64,000 nucleotides of DNA from Chthonomonadaceae bacterium (GCA_015709495.1 CP054189.1:434001-498000); one strand, 5' to 3'; counted from the first letter of the stretch, positions 1-8,995 are shown. Numbers and translations are program-made. The notes: a model not told the origin generated them from the sequence alone.

Positions 1-4
1 CTAA

Positions 5-31
5 CCTGACCGATACTGTCTTGAGGTCAGG
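5..31 (+). promoter_or_regulatory. Inverted repeat over the SD of the first gene
   Basis: CCTGACC at 5-11 and GGTCAGG at 25-31 are perfect 7-base arms around a 13-base loop. The right arm covers the GAGG (23-26) that would serve the TTG start at 34, so folding could hide that ribosome site. It may instead be the end of a transcript coming from the left of the window. Confidence 0.35.
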
Positions 32-33
32 AA

Positions 34-285
34 TTGCCAAGTCACTCAATGTTTCGGCGGTGGGTCGAGGTGGAGTCCGCGCTGATGGGCGTACCCGGCG
101 TAGCCGACGCTTCGGTCATGAAAACCCAGGGGAAGGTGCTGGCTCACGTTCTCGTCGAAGACGAAGGCGCGGTTTCGAGCAGCCTGCTGCGTGAGGCCGT
201 CGTAAGTGAGGGCGATAGAGAAGGCGAAACGCTCAAGATCGTGCTCGTCCCGAGGGCGGGCCGTTCCAAGTCGCGTGAAGGCTAG
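34..285 (+). CDS. Short hypothetical protein
   Basis: 83-residue protein of unknown function. The TTG at 34 is chosen because GAGG lies 7 bases upstream; an ATG at 49 is the alternative. The middle (VPGVADASV, then GKVLAHVLVEDEG) has the look of a small alpha/beta fold such as the C-terminal part of AMP-binding enzymes or a metal-binding domain, but no catalytic motif is visible. The C-terminus is basic. Its TAG shares the palindrome CTAG with the stop codon of the convergent gene on the other strand. It could be the tail of a longer gene broken upstream of the window, but an in-frame start with an SD argues for a free-standing gene. Confidence 0.5.
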   Translation: MPSHSMFRRWVEVESALMGVPGVADASVMKTQGKVLAHVLVEDEGAVSSSLLREAVVSEGDREGETLKIVLVPRAGRSKSREG

Positions 286-533
286 TCTTGCTCGTCCGAC
301 TCTTCGGGCTCTTCGGGCTCGATAGCTTCGGCGATAACATCCTCCGCCTCATCGTCCGTGTGCTTCTCTGCCTTCGAGTTCGCCTTGGTTTCCTCCGACG
401 CGGACTCCAAGATCACGTGCGCGATGCTCGTGGTCTTCCTGTCCGGGCAGTTGTTGCAGACGAAATCAACCTTGATGCCGGCCAACCAAGCGGGAACTAA
501 CTCCAGCGGCTTACCGCACTTGCACTGAACCAT
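282..533 (-). CDS. Small zinc-ribbon-like protein with acidic tail
   Basis: 83 residues from the ATG at 533, which overlaps the stop of the upstream gene as TGATG, so the two are probably translated together. The N-terminal 35 residues contain CKCG and CNNC spaced like the two knuckles of a zinc ribbon. The rest is a low-complexity acidic tail rich in Glu and Asp. Function is unknown; a nucleic-acid or protein-binding accessory role is plausible. A longer reading upstream of the ATG would run into the coding part of the neighbouring gene and is not favoured. Confidence 0.65.
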   Translation of the reverse strand: MVQCKCGKPLELVPAWLAGIKVDFVCNNCPDRKTTSIAHVILESASEETKANSKAEKHTDDEAEDVIAEAIEPEEPEESDEQD

Positions 534-793
534 CAATCCACTTCCTCTTCCGTCAATTCGTTGTAGTGCTGCACCGTTTGGCGGTGGCTGAGCCATCCGT
601 TGATGAACATGGCGACCGCGCCCCCAAAATAGATGAGAACCAGCCCACCTTCTCGCTTTTGCCCGGGGTCACGGATCGAGTTCTCACCCAGCAGCATGGG
701 CAAACCAAGAATCGCGAGCACAAAAAGGATTCCTGCGATCCAGAAATAGGTGTTCTTCCACCACTTCGGTTGGGGAGGTGGCTTTTCGCTCAC
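533..793 (-). CDS. Small two-helix membrane protein
   Basis: 86 residues with a GTG start. The N-terminus is Pro/Lys-rich, then come two hydrophobic stretches (about residues 16-35 and 50-68) separated by a charged loop, and an acidic C-terminus (EEEVD). It is a small integral membrane protein with no recognised family. It is the first gene of a two-gene unit with the zinc-ribbon-like protein, joined by a one-base stop/start overlap. Confidence 0.65.
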   Translation of the reverse strand: MSEKPPPQPKWWKNTYFWIAGILFVLAILGLPMLLGENSIRDPGQKREGGLVLIYFGGAVAMFINGWLSHRQTVQHYNELTEEEVD

Positions 794-835
794 AAGGCGG
801 GATTGTACCCCTGTGCGGAAACGTGCGGATTGCGG

Positions 836-1015
836 CTAGACCCGAAGGTCGAGGCGGCGCCCCTTTCCCGAGTCTTCCGCGCTCAACTCCTCGATTTGGG
901 ACTTCTGGACTTCGAGGAGCCTCTTGAGGAGCTTCGATTGCGCGGATTCGACTCGCGCCTCGTCCGGCGGAACCGGTTGCCCGATGCGCGAGACGTTGGG
1001 TCCTTGAATCTCCAT
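836..1015 (-). CDS. Short conserved-looking protein, 59 aa
   Basis: Reading from ATG at 1015 gives a compact, Leu/Glu/Lys-rich protein that starts MEIQGPNVSRIG and ends GKGRRLDLRV. Codons show the strong G/C third-position bias of neighbouring genes, whereas the upstream extension of the same frame lies antisense to the next gene and reads like noise. A central helix with LLKRLLEVQ could form a coiled coil. The ending faintly recalls very small flagellar or motility-associated proteins, but this is only an impression. No clear SD is seen. Confidence 0.5.
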   Translation of the reverse strand: MEIQGPNVSRIGQPVPPDEARVESAQSKLLKRLLEVQKSQIEELSAEDSGKGRRLDLRV

Positions 1016-1177
1016 TAGGCTAAGTGTCGGCAACATTGCCGGGATTTGGAGGTTGCCGGTCCACGCCCCTCGCCGATTCCCACGCTTGCCGCGCCGCAAA
1101 AACTCCCTCGATAGGCGTAGGGAGAGAGGTGAGCCCTCGCAGGGCGTCATAATGACCGAGATTCCGGGAACAATTCG

Positions 1178-2305
1178 ATGATCGCTTACCTGCTCGCGCT
1201 CCTCGCGTCTCCTGACGACGCCATCGACCGCATGACTCAATACATGGCGAACGTGAAGACCCTCTCGGTGGACCTTCGGTTCGAATCTGCCGGGGGGCAG
1301 TACGTCGGAATCGGGAAGCTGATCTTCGAACAACCTTCGAGTCAACGGTACACGATGAAGCTGGGGGCGAGCGACTACCTCTTCATCGCGAACCCCAAGG
1401 GCCAAATCGAAATCGAGCATCGACGACGGCGGTATCGCGAGTTCCCGCCCGACGCTCGCTTGACTTCGCCGGCCGGCCTGCTTTCCGACACCCCGGCCAT
1501 CGCGTTTCCTTTGCCGCTGATCGTCGGCGACGTTTATTCGATCCTCCCGACCAACACCCGATTCGCTCATGGGGGCGAGCGCGAGGGCCCCAATGGGCTC
1601 GAAGACCGGCTCTCGGCGACCTACGACACGATGATGGGGCGACAGACGATGATCCTTTTCATCGACAAGGTGGGCCGACTCACGCGCTATGAACTCCAAG
1701 GTGAAAAACGCGAAGACGGGTTCCTATCGATGACGATCACCAACTACGCCAAGAACGTCCCGGTGTCCGCTTCCAATTTCCGGCTGGAGTACCCCCTTGG
1801 ATACGTTCCCGACGGCCTTACGCCGCACGAGATTCCGCTTCAACCGGGCGACAAGATCGCCTTGGAGGAGTTCCTCTCTTCGGAGTCGGGCAAGAAGGCG
1901 CGCCTGCCCGCGGGAAGCAAAGGCGTGCTGGCCATTCTGTTCGGCGCAAACTGCGAGCCTTCCCGCCGCCTCATCCAGGCAGCGCAAGAAGTGAAGGCCG
2001 ACCTCGCTTCCGCGGGGCTCGAAGTGGCGCTCATTGCCGCGAGTTCTCAGGCGAAGTCCAGTTCCGGTTTTCCCCAGTTTCGGGTGGCGAGCGGCGATCC
2101 TTTCGAGGTGTTTCTCTCCCCGGGGACCCCTCTGACGTTTTCCATCGATCCCGACGGCATCGTCAGGCAAGTCTGGTTCGGCTTCGATCCGGCTGGTTTG
2201 GCCCAGCTCAAGAAGGAATGGGCCGAGTCGGTCAAGATCGATGGGAAGGCCCTCGCCGAAGAGCGCGCCCGATACCAAGGCATCATCAAGCCTAATCAGG
2301 ACTAG
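1178..2305 (+). CDS. LolA-like exported protein with thioredoxin-like C-terminal domain
   Basis: 375 residues. A short hydrophobic N-terminus (MIAYLLALLA) could be a minimal signal peptide. Residues about 15-210 resemble the LolA/outer-membrane lipoprotein-sorting fold: a helix with DRMTQYM followed by repeated beta strands including YTMKLG and the HRRRRYREFP loop. Residues about 245-365 look like a peroxiredoxin/thioredoxin-like domain (VLAILFGANCEPSR, later FSIDPDGIVRQVW). Only one of the usual redox cysteines is present, at about residue 258, so disulfide exchange of the classical CxxC kind is unlikely. The combination suggests a periplasmic protein that binds lipids or polymers, with a redox or structural partner domain. 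Confidence 0.6.
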   Translation: MIAYLLALLASPDDAIDRMTQYMANVKTLSVDLRFESAGGQYVGIGKLIFEQPSSQRYTMKLGASDYLFIANPKGQIEIEHRRRRYREFPPDARLTSPAGLLSDTPAIAFPLPLIVGDVYSILPTNTRFAHGGEREGPNGLEDRLSATYDTMMGRQTMILFIDKVGRLTRYELQGEKREDGFLSMTITNYAKNVPVSASNFRLEYPLGYVPDGLTPHEIPLQPGDKIALEEFLSSESGKKARLPAGSKGVLAILFGANCEPSRRLIQAAQEVKADLASAGLEVALIAASSQAKSSSGFPQFRVASGDPFEVFLSPGTPLTFSIDPDGIVRQVWFGFDPAGLAQLKKEWAESVKIDGKALAEERARYQGIIKPNQD

Positions 2306-2329
2306 CGAGAATCGCCATACTTTGGGTAG

Positions 2330-2794
2330 GTGAAACCCCAGCAATCCTCGATGAGCGCGGTTGGGAAGCGGTTTGCGATCGTCGCAAGCCGCTGGAATGA
2401 GTTCGTCGTCTCCCGCCTGGTCGAGGGGGCGCGGGACGAGCTGACGCGCTACGGCGCCTCCCACGTCGAGGTGCATATCGTGCCCGGCTCGTGGGAGATA
2501 CCTGTCGCAGTGCGCGCGTTGCTCACTCGCACCGAGCCTGATCCTCTCGATGCGATCATTGCGGTCGGTTGCATTCTTCAAGGGGCGACGGCCCACGCCC
2601 AACTCCTGGCCGCGGATGTGAGCCGGGCCCTGATGGACCTCCAAACGGAGTTCGGAAAACCCGTTTCTTGGGGGATTCTGACTCCTCAAAGCGAGTCTCA
2701 AGCCCTCGAACGGGCGGGCATGAAGATGGGCAACAAGGGGCGAGAAGCCGCGCTTGCCGCAATCGAGATGGCCAACTTCGATCCCAAGCCCTAA
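2330..2794 (+). CDS. ribH: 6,7-dimethyl-8-ribityllumazine synthase
   Basis: Cytoplasmic enzyme of riboflavin synthesis that condenses 5-amino-6-ribitylaminouracil with 3,4-dihydroxybutanone 4-phosphate. The 154-residue length fits. Visible motifs are the N-terminal FAIVASRWNE, PGSWEIPVA in the substrate-binding segment, AVGCILQGATAHAQ, and a C-terminal KGREAALAAIEMA helix. The GTG at 2330 is preferred because a CATACT hexamer ends 8 bases before it; the ATG at 2351 is the alternative. Other riboflavin genes are not adjacent, so the gene is dispersed from its pathway. Confidence 0.93.
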   Translation: MKPQQSSMSAVGKRFAIVASRWNEFVVSRLVEGARDELTRYGASHVEVHIVPGSWEIPVAVRALLTRTEPDPLDAIIAVGCILQGATAHAQLLAADVSRALMDLQTEFGKPVSWGILTPQSESQALERAGMKMGNKGREAALAAIEMANFDPKP

Positions 2795-2829
2795 CGAAAG
2801 TCACCGAGGATTGGTAGACTTTGGCGCGA

Positions 2830-3501
2830 ATGATCCCGATTCGTGCCGATCGAGCTTCCCCCGCGATCCCGCTCGTAACCTACACGATCATCCTTCTGAA
2901 CGTGATCGTGTATTTTTGGGATCGCCAAGGGAGCCTGACGGGTCCAAGCGTAACGTTCGCCGACTTAGGGATGCGTCCGCAAGAGGTTGTGCAGGCGATC
3001 GCAGGCTCGGGCGACCGGTTTCCGTTGGTCACGCTGTTCACGTCCTTGTTCCTTCACGGCAGCCTCGTTCACCTGCTGGGGAACATGATCTACCTCTTCA
3101 CGTTCGGCCCAGGCATCGAGGCGGCTTTGGGTTCGCCCCGCTACTCGCTTTACTATCTCTTCTGGGGACTTCTCGCTTCCGGGGCTCACATCGCGGTCGA
3201 TCCCACCTCCGCGATTCCAACGATTGGGGCGTCGGGGGCGATCGGGGGCGTCCTTGGGTGCTATTTCCTCTTGTTCCCAACCCACAAGATCGAGCTATTG
3301 ATCCCGTTCTTCGTCGTGACCGTCGAAGTCGTTGCGTGGGTCCTACTGGGAACGTGGTTCTTGTGGCAACTCCTCATCAAGCAGGAGGGTGTGGCGACTT
3401 GGGCTCACGCCGGGGGGTTTGTGGCGGGGATGTTGACGATCCTCATTCTGGGCGGTAGGCGCGCGGTCCTGAAAGGAAGGGAGTGGATGGCGGAATCATG
3501 A
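2830..3501 (+). CDS. Rhomboid family intramembrane serine protease
   Basis: 223-residue polytopic membrane protein with about six hydrophobic helices. The catalytic dyad is visible: Ser in GASGAIGG near residue 133 and His in WAHAGGF near residue 192. The HGSLVHLLGNM segment matches the conserved rhomboid helix 2. The family cleaves single-pass membrane proteins within the bilayer. The ATG at 2830 is chosen over the TTG at 2821 because a TAGACT hexamer abuts the TTG and would serve as a promoter element 9 bases before the ATG. The stop overlaps the ATG of the next gene (ATGA). Confidence 0.88.
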   Translation: MIPIRADRASPAIPLVTYTIILLNVIVYFWDRQGSLTGPSVTFADLGMRPQEVVQAIAGSGDRFPLVTLFTSLFLHGSLVHLLGNMIYLFTFGPGIEAALGSPRYSLYYLFWGLLASGAHIAVDPTSAIPTIGASGAIGGVLGCYFLLFPTHKIELLIPFFVVTVEVVAWVLLGTWFLWQLLIKQEGVATWAHAGGFVAGMLTILILGGRRAVLKGREWMAES

Positions 3502-5342
3502 AGTCGCAAGGGATTCCTTATTGGGTGTGGGTGTGTCTGGCAGGCGTCGTAGCGCTTGCGCTCGTGCCTCTCAGCTCCCGGTTTCGGGCGGAGCAATCGA
3601 ACCGCGCGGTCGAGCTGAGCGCGGAGATCGACGCGATCGAACAACTTGCCGCCGGACAACAACTCAGCTTGGTCGAAGCCTTGGACCGGTTGAAGCGCTC
3701 GGGCCTTGGCGCGGTGGTCGTCTCCGAGGAGACGCTGGACGACGTCGCCAAGTACTCCGGCGACTTGCGAATCGAATCCCTGCCCGAAGGCGCGGGAACT
3801 CGAATACTTGCGAGCCAGGGAATCGCGGATCGGCTCGCCAAAGGGCTTCAAACTCGCTTCGGCAATGCAAGGGTCCAGGTGGCCCCCCTACCGGACGGAG
3901 CGGCAGAAGTCTCGGTGGTGGGTTACCACTACGCCACGCTGCAAGGGGTCTCGCTGGGGCTGCCGCCTCAATGGACTTCGGTGATCCGGTCTTCGGGGCT
4001 GAGGGTGATCGGGCGCATGTCCAACCCGATAGGGGCCAACCCCGAGTCGGTTCGGGGGAGCATCGAATGGGCCAGCGGCCATGGGATGGCCGTGTTCCTT
4101 CCCCAAGGCGAACAGGTCCTCGGCAGAAGGGAAGGTCTCGACGCCCTAGTCGAGTTGCTCCGCTCGAAAGACCTTCTTTACGCCTCACCCGAATTCGTCA
4201 AGATCGGCGGCGATTCGAACGTCCTTCGAGAAGCGCCAGAAATTGCAGTATCGTTGCACTCGGCCCAAACCGCCGAACTCGACCGCATGGCAAGTTCCGA
4301 AATCGTCGAGCGATACGTTCGAGCCGGCAGGGAGCGCAACTGCCGTATCTTGCTGCTCCGGCCGGCCACGTATTCTTCGGAAGCTCCCCTTGAGGACTTC
4401 GCCAAGCTAGCGGGCGGAATCCGCGACGGACTGATTCGGTCTGGAGCAGGGGTCGGCCCGGCGCGACCCCTTGCCCCGGTTCAAACGCTGCCTTTCTTGC
4501 CGGCGCTTCTCTGCCTCCTTTCGGCGCCTGTGGCCTTCTTCGCGGCGCTCGCCATCACCGCAAATCGAAGCGTCGCCTCACTGCTCACCGTCCTGCTTCT
4601 TATCTCGGGCGCGGCGACTCTGACAGGCGCATTCGTATCGTACGCGGCTCTGGCGCTCGCGGTGCTCTTTCCGGTCGCCGCGTTCGTCGTTTGCGAGCGT
4701 CTCGAAGCCGCGCTCCCGGTGCGGTTCCTGGCCGTTTCGGGAGTCAGCTTGATCGGAGGGCTTTGCGTAGCGGCGGTCCTTACAGGCCCGGAGTACTTCG
4801 TGCGCGGGGCGGTGTTCAGCGGCGTCAAGCTCTCGCTCCTTGGGCCGATCGCACTCGTTGGGGCGGCCGCGTTCGTTCGTTATGCGGGCGGCTGGCCGTC
4901 CCTCAAGCAGCCTGCGACTTGGCTTCAGTTGAGTTTGGGCCTCTTGGTTCTGGCCGCCTTCGGAGTTCTCGCGATTCGAACAGGGAACGACAACCCTGCG
5001 GCAGTCTCCGATCTCGAACTCCGATTCCGGGCGATGCTCGACGCCCTTCTTTATGTTCGCCCCAGAACCAAGGAGTTCCTCATCGGACATCCGATGCTGG
5101 TTGTCTCCCTGGGGCTGATGGCTCTTCATCGAAGCGGAAACCGGAAGGTCGGCGGGTGGCTCGCTCTGACCCTGGCGTTGGCTTGGATCGGCCAAACGGG
5201 CATTGTCAACACCCTTTGCCATCTCCACACGCCTCTCTCGATCGGATTGACTCGCATCGCGGTGGGTTTGATGACGGGCGGTATACTCGGCGGCGCGCTT
5301 TGGCTGGTAGCGCGGAGGGCGCTCCGGCCAGGGGGAGCCTAA
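3498..5342 (+). CDS. DUF5693 family membrane protein
   Basis: 614 residues from ATG 3498, which overlaps the rhomboid stop by four bases. There is one N-terminal membrane helix (about residues 8-25), a soluble outer domain of about 300 residues, and then roughly eight hydrophobic segments from about residue 325 to the end. This architecture and its place directly before csaB match DUF5693 proteins, which are regularly found beside polysaccharide pyruvyl transferase in bacteria that anchor surface layers through pyruvylated cell-wall polymers. A role in making or exporting that polymer is inferred, not proven. Confidence 0.75.
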   Translation: MKSQGIPYWVWVCLAGVVALALVPLSSRFRAEQSNRAVELSAEIDAIEQLAAGQQLSLVEALDRLKRSGLGAVVVSEETLDDVAKYSGDLRIESLPEGAGTRILASQGIADRLAKGLQTRFGNARVQVAPLPDGAAEVSVVGYHYATLQGVSLGLPPQWTSVIRSSGLRVIGRMSNPIGANPESVRGSIEWASGHGMAVFLPQGEQVLGRREGLDALVELLRSKDLLYASPEFVKIGGDSNVLREAPEIAVSLHSAQTAELDRMASSEIVERYVRAGRERNCRILLLRPATYSSEAPLEDFAKLAGGIRDGLIRSGAGVGPARPLAPVQTLPFLPALLCLLSAPVAFFAALAITANRSVASLLTVLLLISGAATLTGAFVSYAALALAVLFPVAAFVVCERLEAALPVRFLAVSGVSLIGGLCVAAVLTGPEYFVRGAVFSGVKLSLLGPIALVGAAAFVRYAGGWPSLKQPATWLQLSLGLLVLAAFGVLAIRTGNDNPAAVSDLELRFRAMLDALLYVRPRTKEFLIGHPMLVVSLGLMALHRSGNRKVGGWLALTLALAWIGQTGIVNTLCHLHTPLSIGLTRIAVGLMTGGILGGALWLVARRALRPGGA

Positions 5343-5343
5343 T

Positions 5344-6411
5344 TTGACCCCACATCTCTTGCTAGCCGGTTACTTTGGTTGTGGAAACCTCGGCGACGAC
5401 TCGATCCTGCTTGGCTTCATGGAGGGCCTGAAGGACGTCGACGTCGACCTCACCCTGCTGAGCGGCTCGCCCGAAGCCACGTTCCGAGCGTATGGGGTGC
5501 GATCGACCCCCCGGCGAGACCTTCGCAGGGTGCAAGAGGCGATTGAGTCCTGCGACGCACTCGTGTTTCCTGGGGGAAGCGTGTTCCAAGACGTGACCAG
5601 CCTCCGCAGCGTGGGTTATTACTCGACCCTCGTTCGGCGGGCCAAGAAGGCGGGCAAGAAGGTTCTGCTTCTGGGCCAGGGGGTGGGGCCGCTCACCTCG
5701 TTCTTAGGCAAGCGAATGGCGGCTTCGGCCTACAACGCGGCCGACGTCCTTGTGGTGCGCGACCCCGGCTCGATGAATACCCTTCGCTCCCTGGGCGTTG
5801 CGAGACCGGTCAAGGTCGGCGCTGATCTCGCCTTCCTGATGCCCCCCGCACGCGACAGCGCGGGAGACTTTGGAGTCGCCGGCATGAAGGCCGTGGGCAT
5901 CGCCCCACGCCCGTTCGGCAAACACACGAAAAACGTCATGGCCGCTTTCGGCGACCTCGTTCGAAGGCTCTATCAGCACAGCTATATGCCCGTGCTCATC
6001 CCCATGGACCGCGACGAAGATGGGCCGTTGATTCTGGATATCGAAAAGAGCCAAGGCGGCAAGATCCCGGACCTGAGAAAGATCGACTCTCCCCGCTCGC
6101 TGCAGGACCGGATTTCCCGGATGCACGGGATGATCGCCATGCGCCTCCACGCTGGCATTCTCGCCGCGAACGTCGGCATTCCGCCATTGATGGTTTCTTA
6201 CGATCCGAAGGTTAACGAGCTCTCCAAGCGCCTGGGACTCGACTCTCCTCCCGACCTCGAAGGGCTCAACGGCCAGAGGTTGTTCGAGAAGTTTATGGCG
6301 TTCGAGCGCGACCACGAGCGAAACGCCGCGTCCGTGGCCCGCCAGCGCGAAAAGGCGGCACAAGAGGCGCTGCTGAACGTCGAAGCACTGAAGGAGTGTC
6401 TCATTCAATAG
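5344..6411 (+). CDS. csaB: Polysaccharide pyruvyl transferase CsaB
   Basis: 355 residues, TTG start one base after the DUF5693 stop. The N-terminus GYFGCGNLGDDSIL, the PGGSVFQD segment and KVLLLGQGVGPL are typical of CsaB in the pyruvyl-transferase superfamily; MRLHAGILAANVGIPP is the conserved C-terminal binding region. CsaB adds ketal-pyruvate from PEP to a cell-wall polysaccharide, which lets SLH-domain proteins bind the wall. Together with the preceding DUF5693 gene and the following outer-membrane barrel, it suggests envelope tethering through pyruvylated polymer. No SLH protein is seen inside the window. Confidence 0.88.
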   Translation: MTPHLLLAGYFGCGNLGDDSILLGFMEGLKDVDVDLTLLSGSPEATFRAYGVRSTPRRDLRRVQEAIESCDALVFPGGSVFQDVTSLRSVGYYSTLVRRAKKAGKKVLLLGQGVGPLTSFLGKRMAASAYNAADVLVVRDPGSMNTLRSLGVARPVKVGADLAFLMPPARDSAGDFGVAGMKAVGIAPRPFGKHTKNVMAAFGDLVRRLYQHSYMPVLIPMDRDEDGPLILDIEKSQGGKIPDLRKIDSPRSLQDRISRMHGMIAMRLHAGILAANVGIPPLMVSYDPKVNELSKRLGLDSPPDLEGLNGQRLFEKFMAFERDHERNAASVARQREKAAQEALLNVEALKECLIQ

Positions 6412-6445
6412 ATCGCCCGAGAGGCGCTCCCGTTGCACCGGACCC

Positions 6446-8995
6446 ATGCGCAAGGCCCTCGTCGCCGGAATGACCCTAGCCCTCGTGGGATTGCCACAAC
6501 TGGGGCTGCCCATCGACTTCGTGTCCTGGCTCAAGAAGGAGATCTTCGAGAAACTCAAAGTCACAGGGCGGCGCTCGCTCGGGTATCACAGCCACTCCGT
6601 CGAGGGCGATGCTTCGGCGTTTCAGCTCCTCACGAACTACGGGTACGGAGGAAAGGCCTTCACCGACATCGGGTACCTCGACATCCGGGGACGAGACATA
6701 CTGGGTTCGCTCAACTTTGACGCGCAACTCGACACCAACAAGTTCGCCAACCCCCAAGACCGCAGGTTTTCGGTCGAGTACGACGGCAAGCCCTACCGCG
6801 TAACCGTAGGTGACGTTTACACCACGCTGCTCAACAGCAATCGGCTCGCCACGTTCAGCAAGTACGCAAAGGGCGTGGTGGCAGGCTACTCGAAAGGGCC
6901 TTTGCAGGTGCGGGGGGTTTTCACGGAAGCGAGAACCAGCGCCCGAACGATTACGCTTCAGGGAAACAACTCCGCAGGGCCGTACTACCTTCAATTCAGC
7001 CAAATCGTTCGAGGCACCGAAGAGGTCCAGGTCGACGGCCAGCCCCAAAGACTCGGAGAGGACTACGTCATCAACTACGAGCTCGGGTCGATCACGTTCA
7101 TCAACAAGATCATCACGCCCACGAGCGCAATCGTCGTGACGTTCGAAGCGCTCGGCTTCAATCAAAGCGAGGGTTCGATCCTCGGCGGCGGGGCCACGTA
7201 TGACTTCGGGCAAGCCGGGCGGTTGGGACTCACGTATCTCGAACAAGATTCGGGCGCCGGGGGGACCCTCAGTACCCGGCTGGAGAGGTTTCAGGGCGCA
7301 GGCGCACCCTCGACGCCGTACTTCCTCCAGTTCGAACCGCTTCTGACGGAGCCGATCACCGTCAAGCTCGATGGCATCCTGCAAACCGAGGGGATCGACT
7401 ACTACTTCGATCCCGAAAACCCGGTGATCTTCTTCTTCACCCGGTTCATCCCCCTGACCTCGACCATCGACGTCGTCTACACGCCACGGCCCACGCAGTC
7501 GCTCGACGGAGATCGATCGGTCTGGGGGGTCGACTACAGAATCCCTTACGGGAGGTCGGGGCAGAACGGTTATCTTCTTGTGATGCAGGCGACCGGCAAA
7601 CTCGAAAGCCCGGTCAGCCCACAGTCGGGGACGGCGCGCGGCGTCGAAAGCGTGTACCGGCAAGGTCCGCTCCAACTCCGAGCGGGGCTAAGAGACATCC
7701 CTGCCGACTACGTAAGCGTCGAATCGAGGGGTTTCAACCGCAACGAGAGGGCGGTGGACCTCGGAGTTGAATACGAGGGAAGCTACCTCGACGCTGCGCT
7801 GCAACACATCAACAGCAGCATCGCGATCCGCAAGGTGGACGCCGGCGGCAACGTGTCCTTTAGCCCCGCGCGCAACACCCTCGTCAAGGCCTCTGCGAGT
7901 TACCGGCGGACGGCCGGGGAGCCTTGGACCCTTGAGCTTGCGAGGCAAAAGAGCCGCTCGACGGGGCCGGAGACCACGGTCGATTCCGCCAGCGTCACCA
8001 CCAGCCGTACCTTCGGCAACGTGATCACGCACTGGGGCTATGACCACCAAGAGGCGCAGGGGCCAACGAGCACCGGCCCCGACCCCGATATTCAGTCCGT
8101 CACCATCGACTCGCTCAGGCTGCAATCGAGCTACGTGGCGAACGAGGCGTGGACGTTCGGACTGCGGGCCGGAGTGAACGCCATCCGCTCGTCGGAGGGG
8201 GACGGCACGGGACGCGACGTAGCCCTCACCGCCAGCTACCAGCCGAACTCGAAGCTCTCGGTAGTCGGCAACTACATCGACAGCGCTTCGGGGGCGATCG
8301 CCGCGTTGGGTTCGTTTCAATCGGGGTTCGGCCTGGGCTACAACGGCAACGGATTCTCAAACGGCCTCGTGGGTTCGGGGTTCTCGCCGGGAGCCACCGA
8401 TTTGCGGCGATGGGAGCTTCGAACGACGTACAACCTCAGCGACAAAGCCAACCTTTCAGGCATCGTGTATCACAACGACGCCTCAGGGGCCATCACTTCG
8501 AACTCCAAGACCTTCGGTTACGATCTCGGCCTCGAATACGCGTTCGATCGGGCCCATCGGCTTTGGCTCCATTACGCCGACACGAAGACCGACTTCCAGC
8601 AAAACGCCACCCAGGCGACCTCGCAGACGTTCATGGTCTCGTTCAACGCGAGCCCCCCTGGAAGGCTCTCGTACAGCCTCGACTTCGGTGCGCTTCTGAC
8701 GGGGGGAAACAGCCTCTTTCAGCAGGACGGCCTCATGTTCGACGCGGGCATCGCCTACCGCCTTGCCCCGCGGCAACGCCTGAGGTTTCAGTACTCGTGG
8801 AACCGAACGGAAGGCTACTTCGGCCAAGACAGCATCTTCGCGAGCGCGTTCTACGATTACCAACTCTATCGGAACATCGCGCTCAGCGCGGCCTATAGGT
8901 TCCGCGATGTCCGCAACCTCGACAGCAACGCGACCGGGGGAGCTTACAGGTCGAAGGGACTCGACCTCGAGCTCACCTTCACCTTCGCCCCCTAA
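6446..8995 (+). CDS. Large outer-membrane beta-barrel protein
   Basis: 849 residues with a cleavable-type signal (MRKALVAGMTLALVGLP). Residues about 60-400 form a series of strands with two related blocks, one around VDGQPQRLGEDY and one around LDGILQTEGIDYYF, followed by long runs of alternating hydrophobic and polar residues with aromatic girdles typical of transmembrane strands. It ends LELTFTFAP, close to the terminal aromatic pattern of outer-membrane barrels. No SLH, TonB box or plug domain is obvious. It follows csaB by 34 bases and may be cotranscribed. The stop overlaps the convergent rpoN stop by four bases. Confidence 0.65.
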   Translation: MRKALVAGMTLALVGLPQLGLPIDFVSWLKKEIFEKLKVTGRRSLGYHSHSVEGDASAFQLLTNYGYGGKAFTDIGYLDIRGRDILGSLNFDAQLDTNKFANPQDRRFSVEYDGKPYRVTVGDVYTTLLNSNRLATFSKYAKGVVAGYSKGPLQVRGVFTEARTSARTITLQGNNSAGPYYLQFSQIVRGTEEVQVDGQPQRLGEDYVINYELGSITFINKIITPTSAIVVTFEALGFNQSEGSILGGGATYDFGQAGRLGLTYLEQDSGAGGTLSTRLERFQGAGAPSTPYFLQFEPLLTEPITVKLDGILQTEGIDYYFDPENPVIFFFTRFIPLTSTIDVVYTPRPTQSLDGDRSVWGVDYRIPYGRSGQNGYLLVMQATGKLESPVSPQSGTARGVESVYRQGPLQLRAGLRDIPADYVSVESRGFNRNERAVDLGVEYEGSYLDAALQHINSSIAIRKVDAGGNVSFSPARNTLVKASASYRRTAGEPWTLELARQKSRSTGPETTVDSASVTTSRTFGNVITHWGYDHQEAQGPTSTGPDPDIQSVTIDSLRLQSSYVANEAWTFGLRAGVNAIRSSEGDGTGRDVALTASYQPNSKLSVVGNYIDSASGAIAALGSFQSGFGLGYNGNGFSNGLVGSGFSPGATDLRRWELRTTYNLSDKANLSGIVYHNDASGAITSNSKTFGYDLGLEYAFDRAHRLWLHYADTKTDFQQNATQATSQTFMVSFNASPPGRLSYSLDFGALLTGGNSLFQQDGLMFDAGIAYRLAPRQRLRFQYSWNRTEGYFGQDSIFASAFYDYQLYRNIALSAAYRFRDVRNLDSNATGGAYRSKGLDLELTFTFAP

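Noticed and set aside
836-1699. 287-codon minus-strand open frame opposite the LolA-like gene
   Set aside because: Only the last 59 codons lie outside the sense gene and look coding; the rest is a shadow with unnatural composition.
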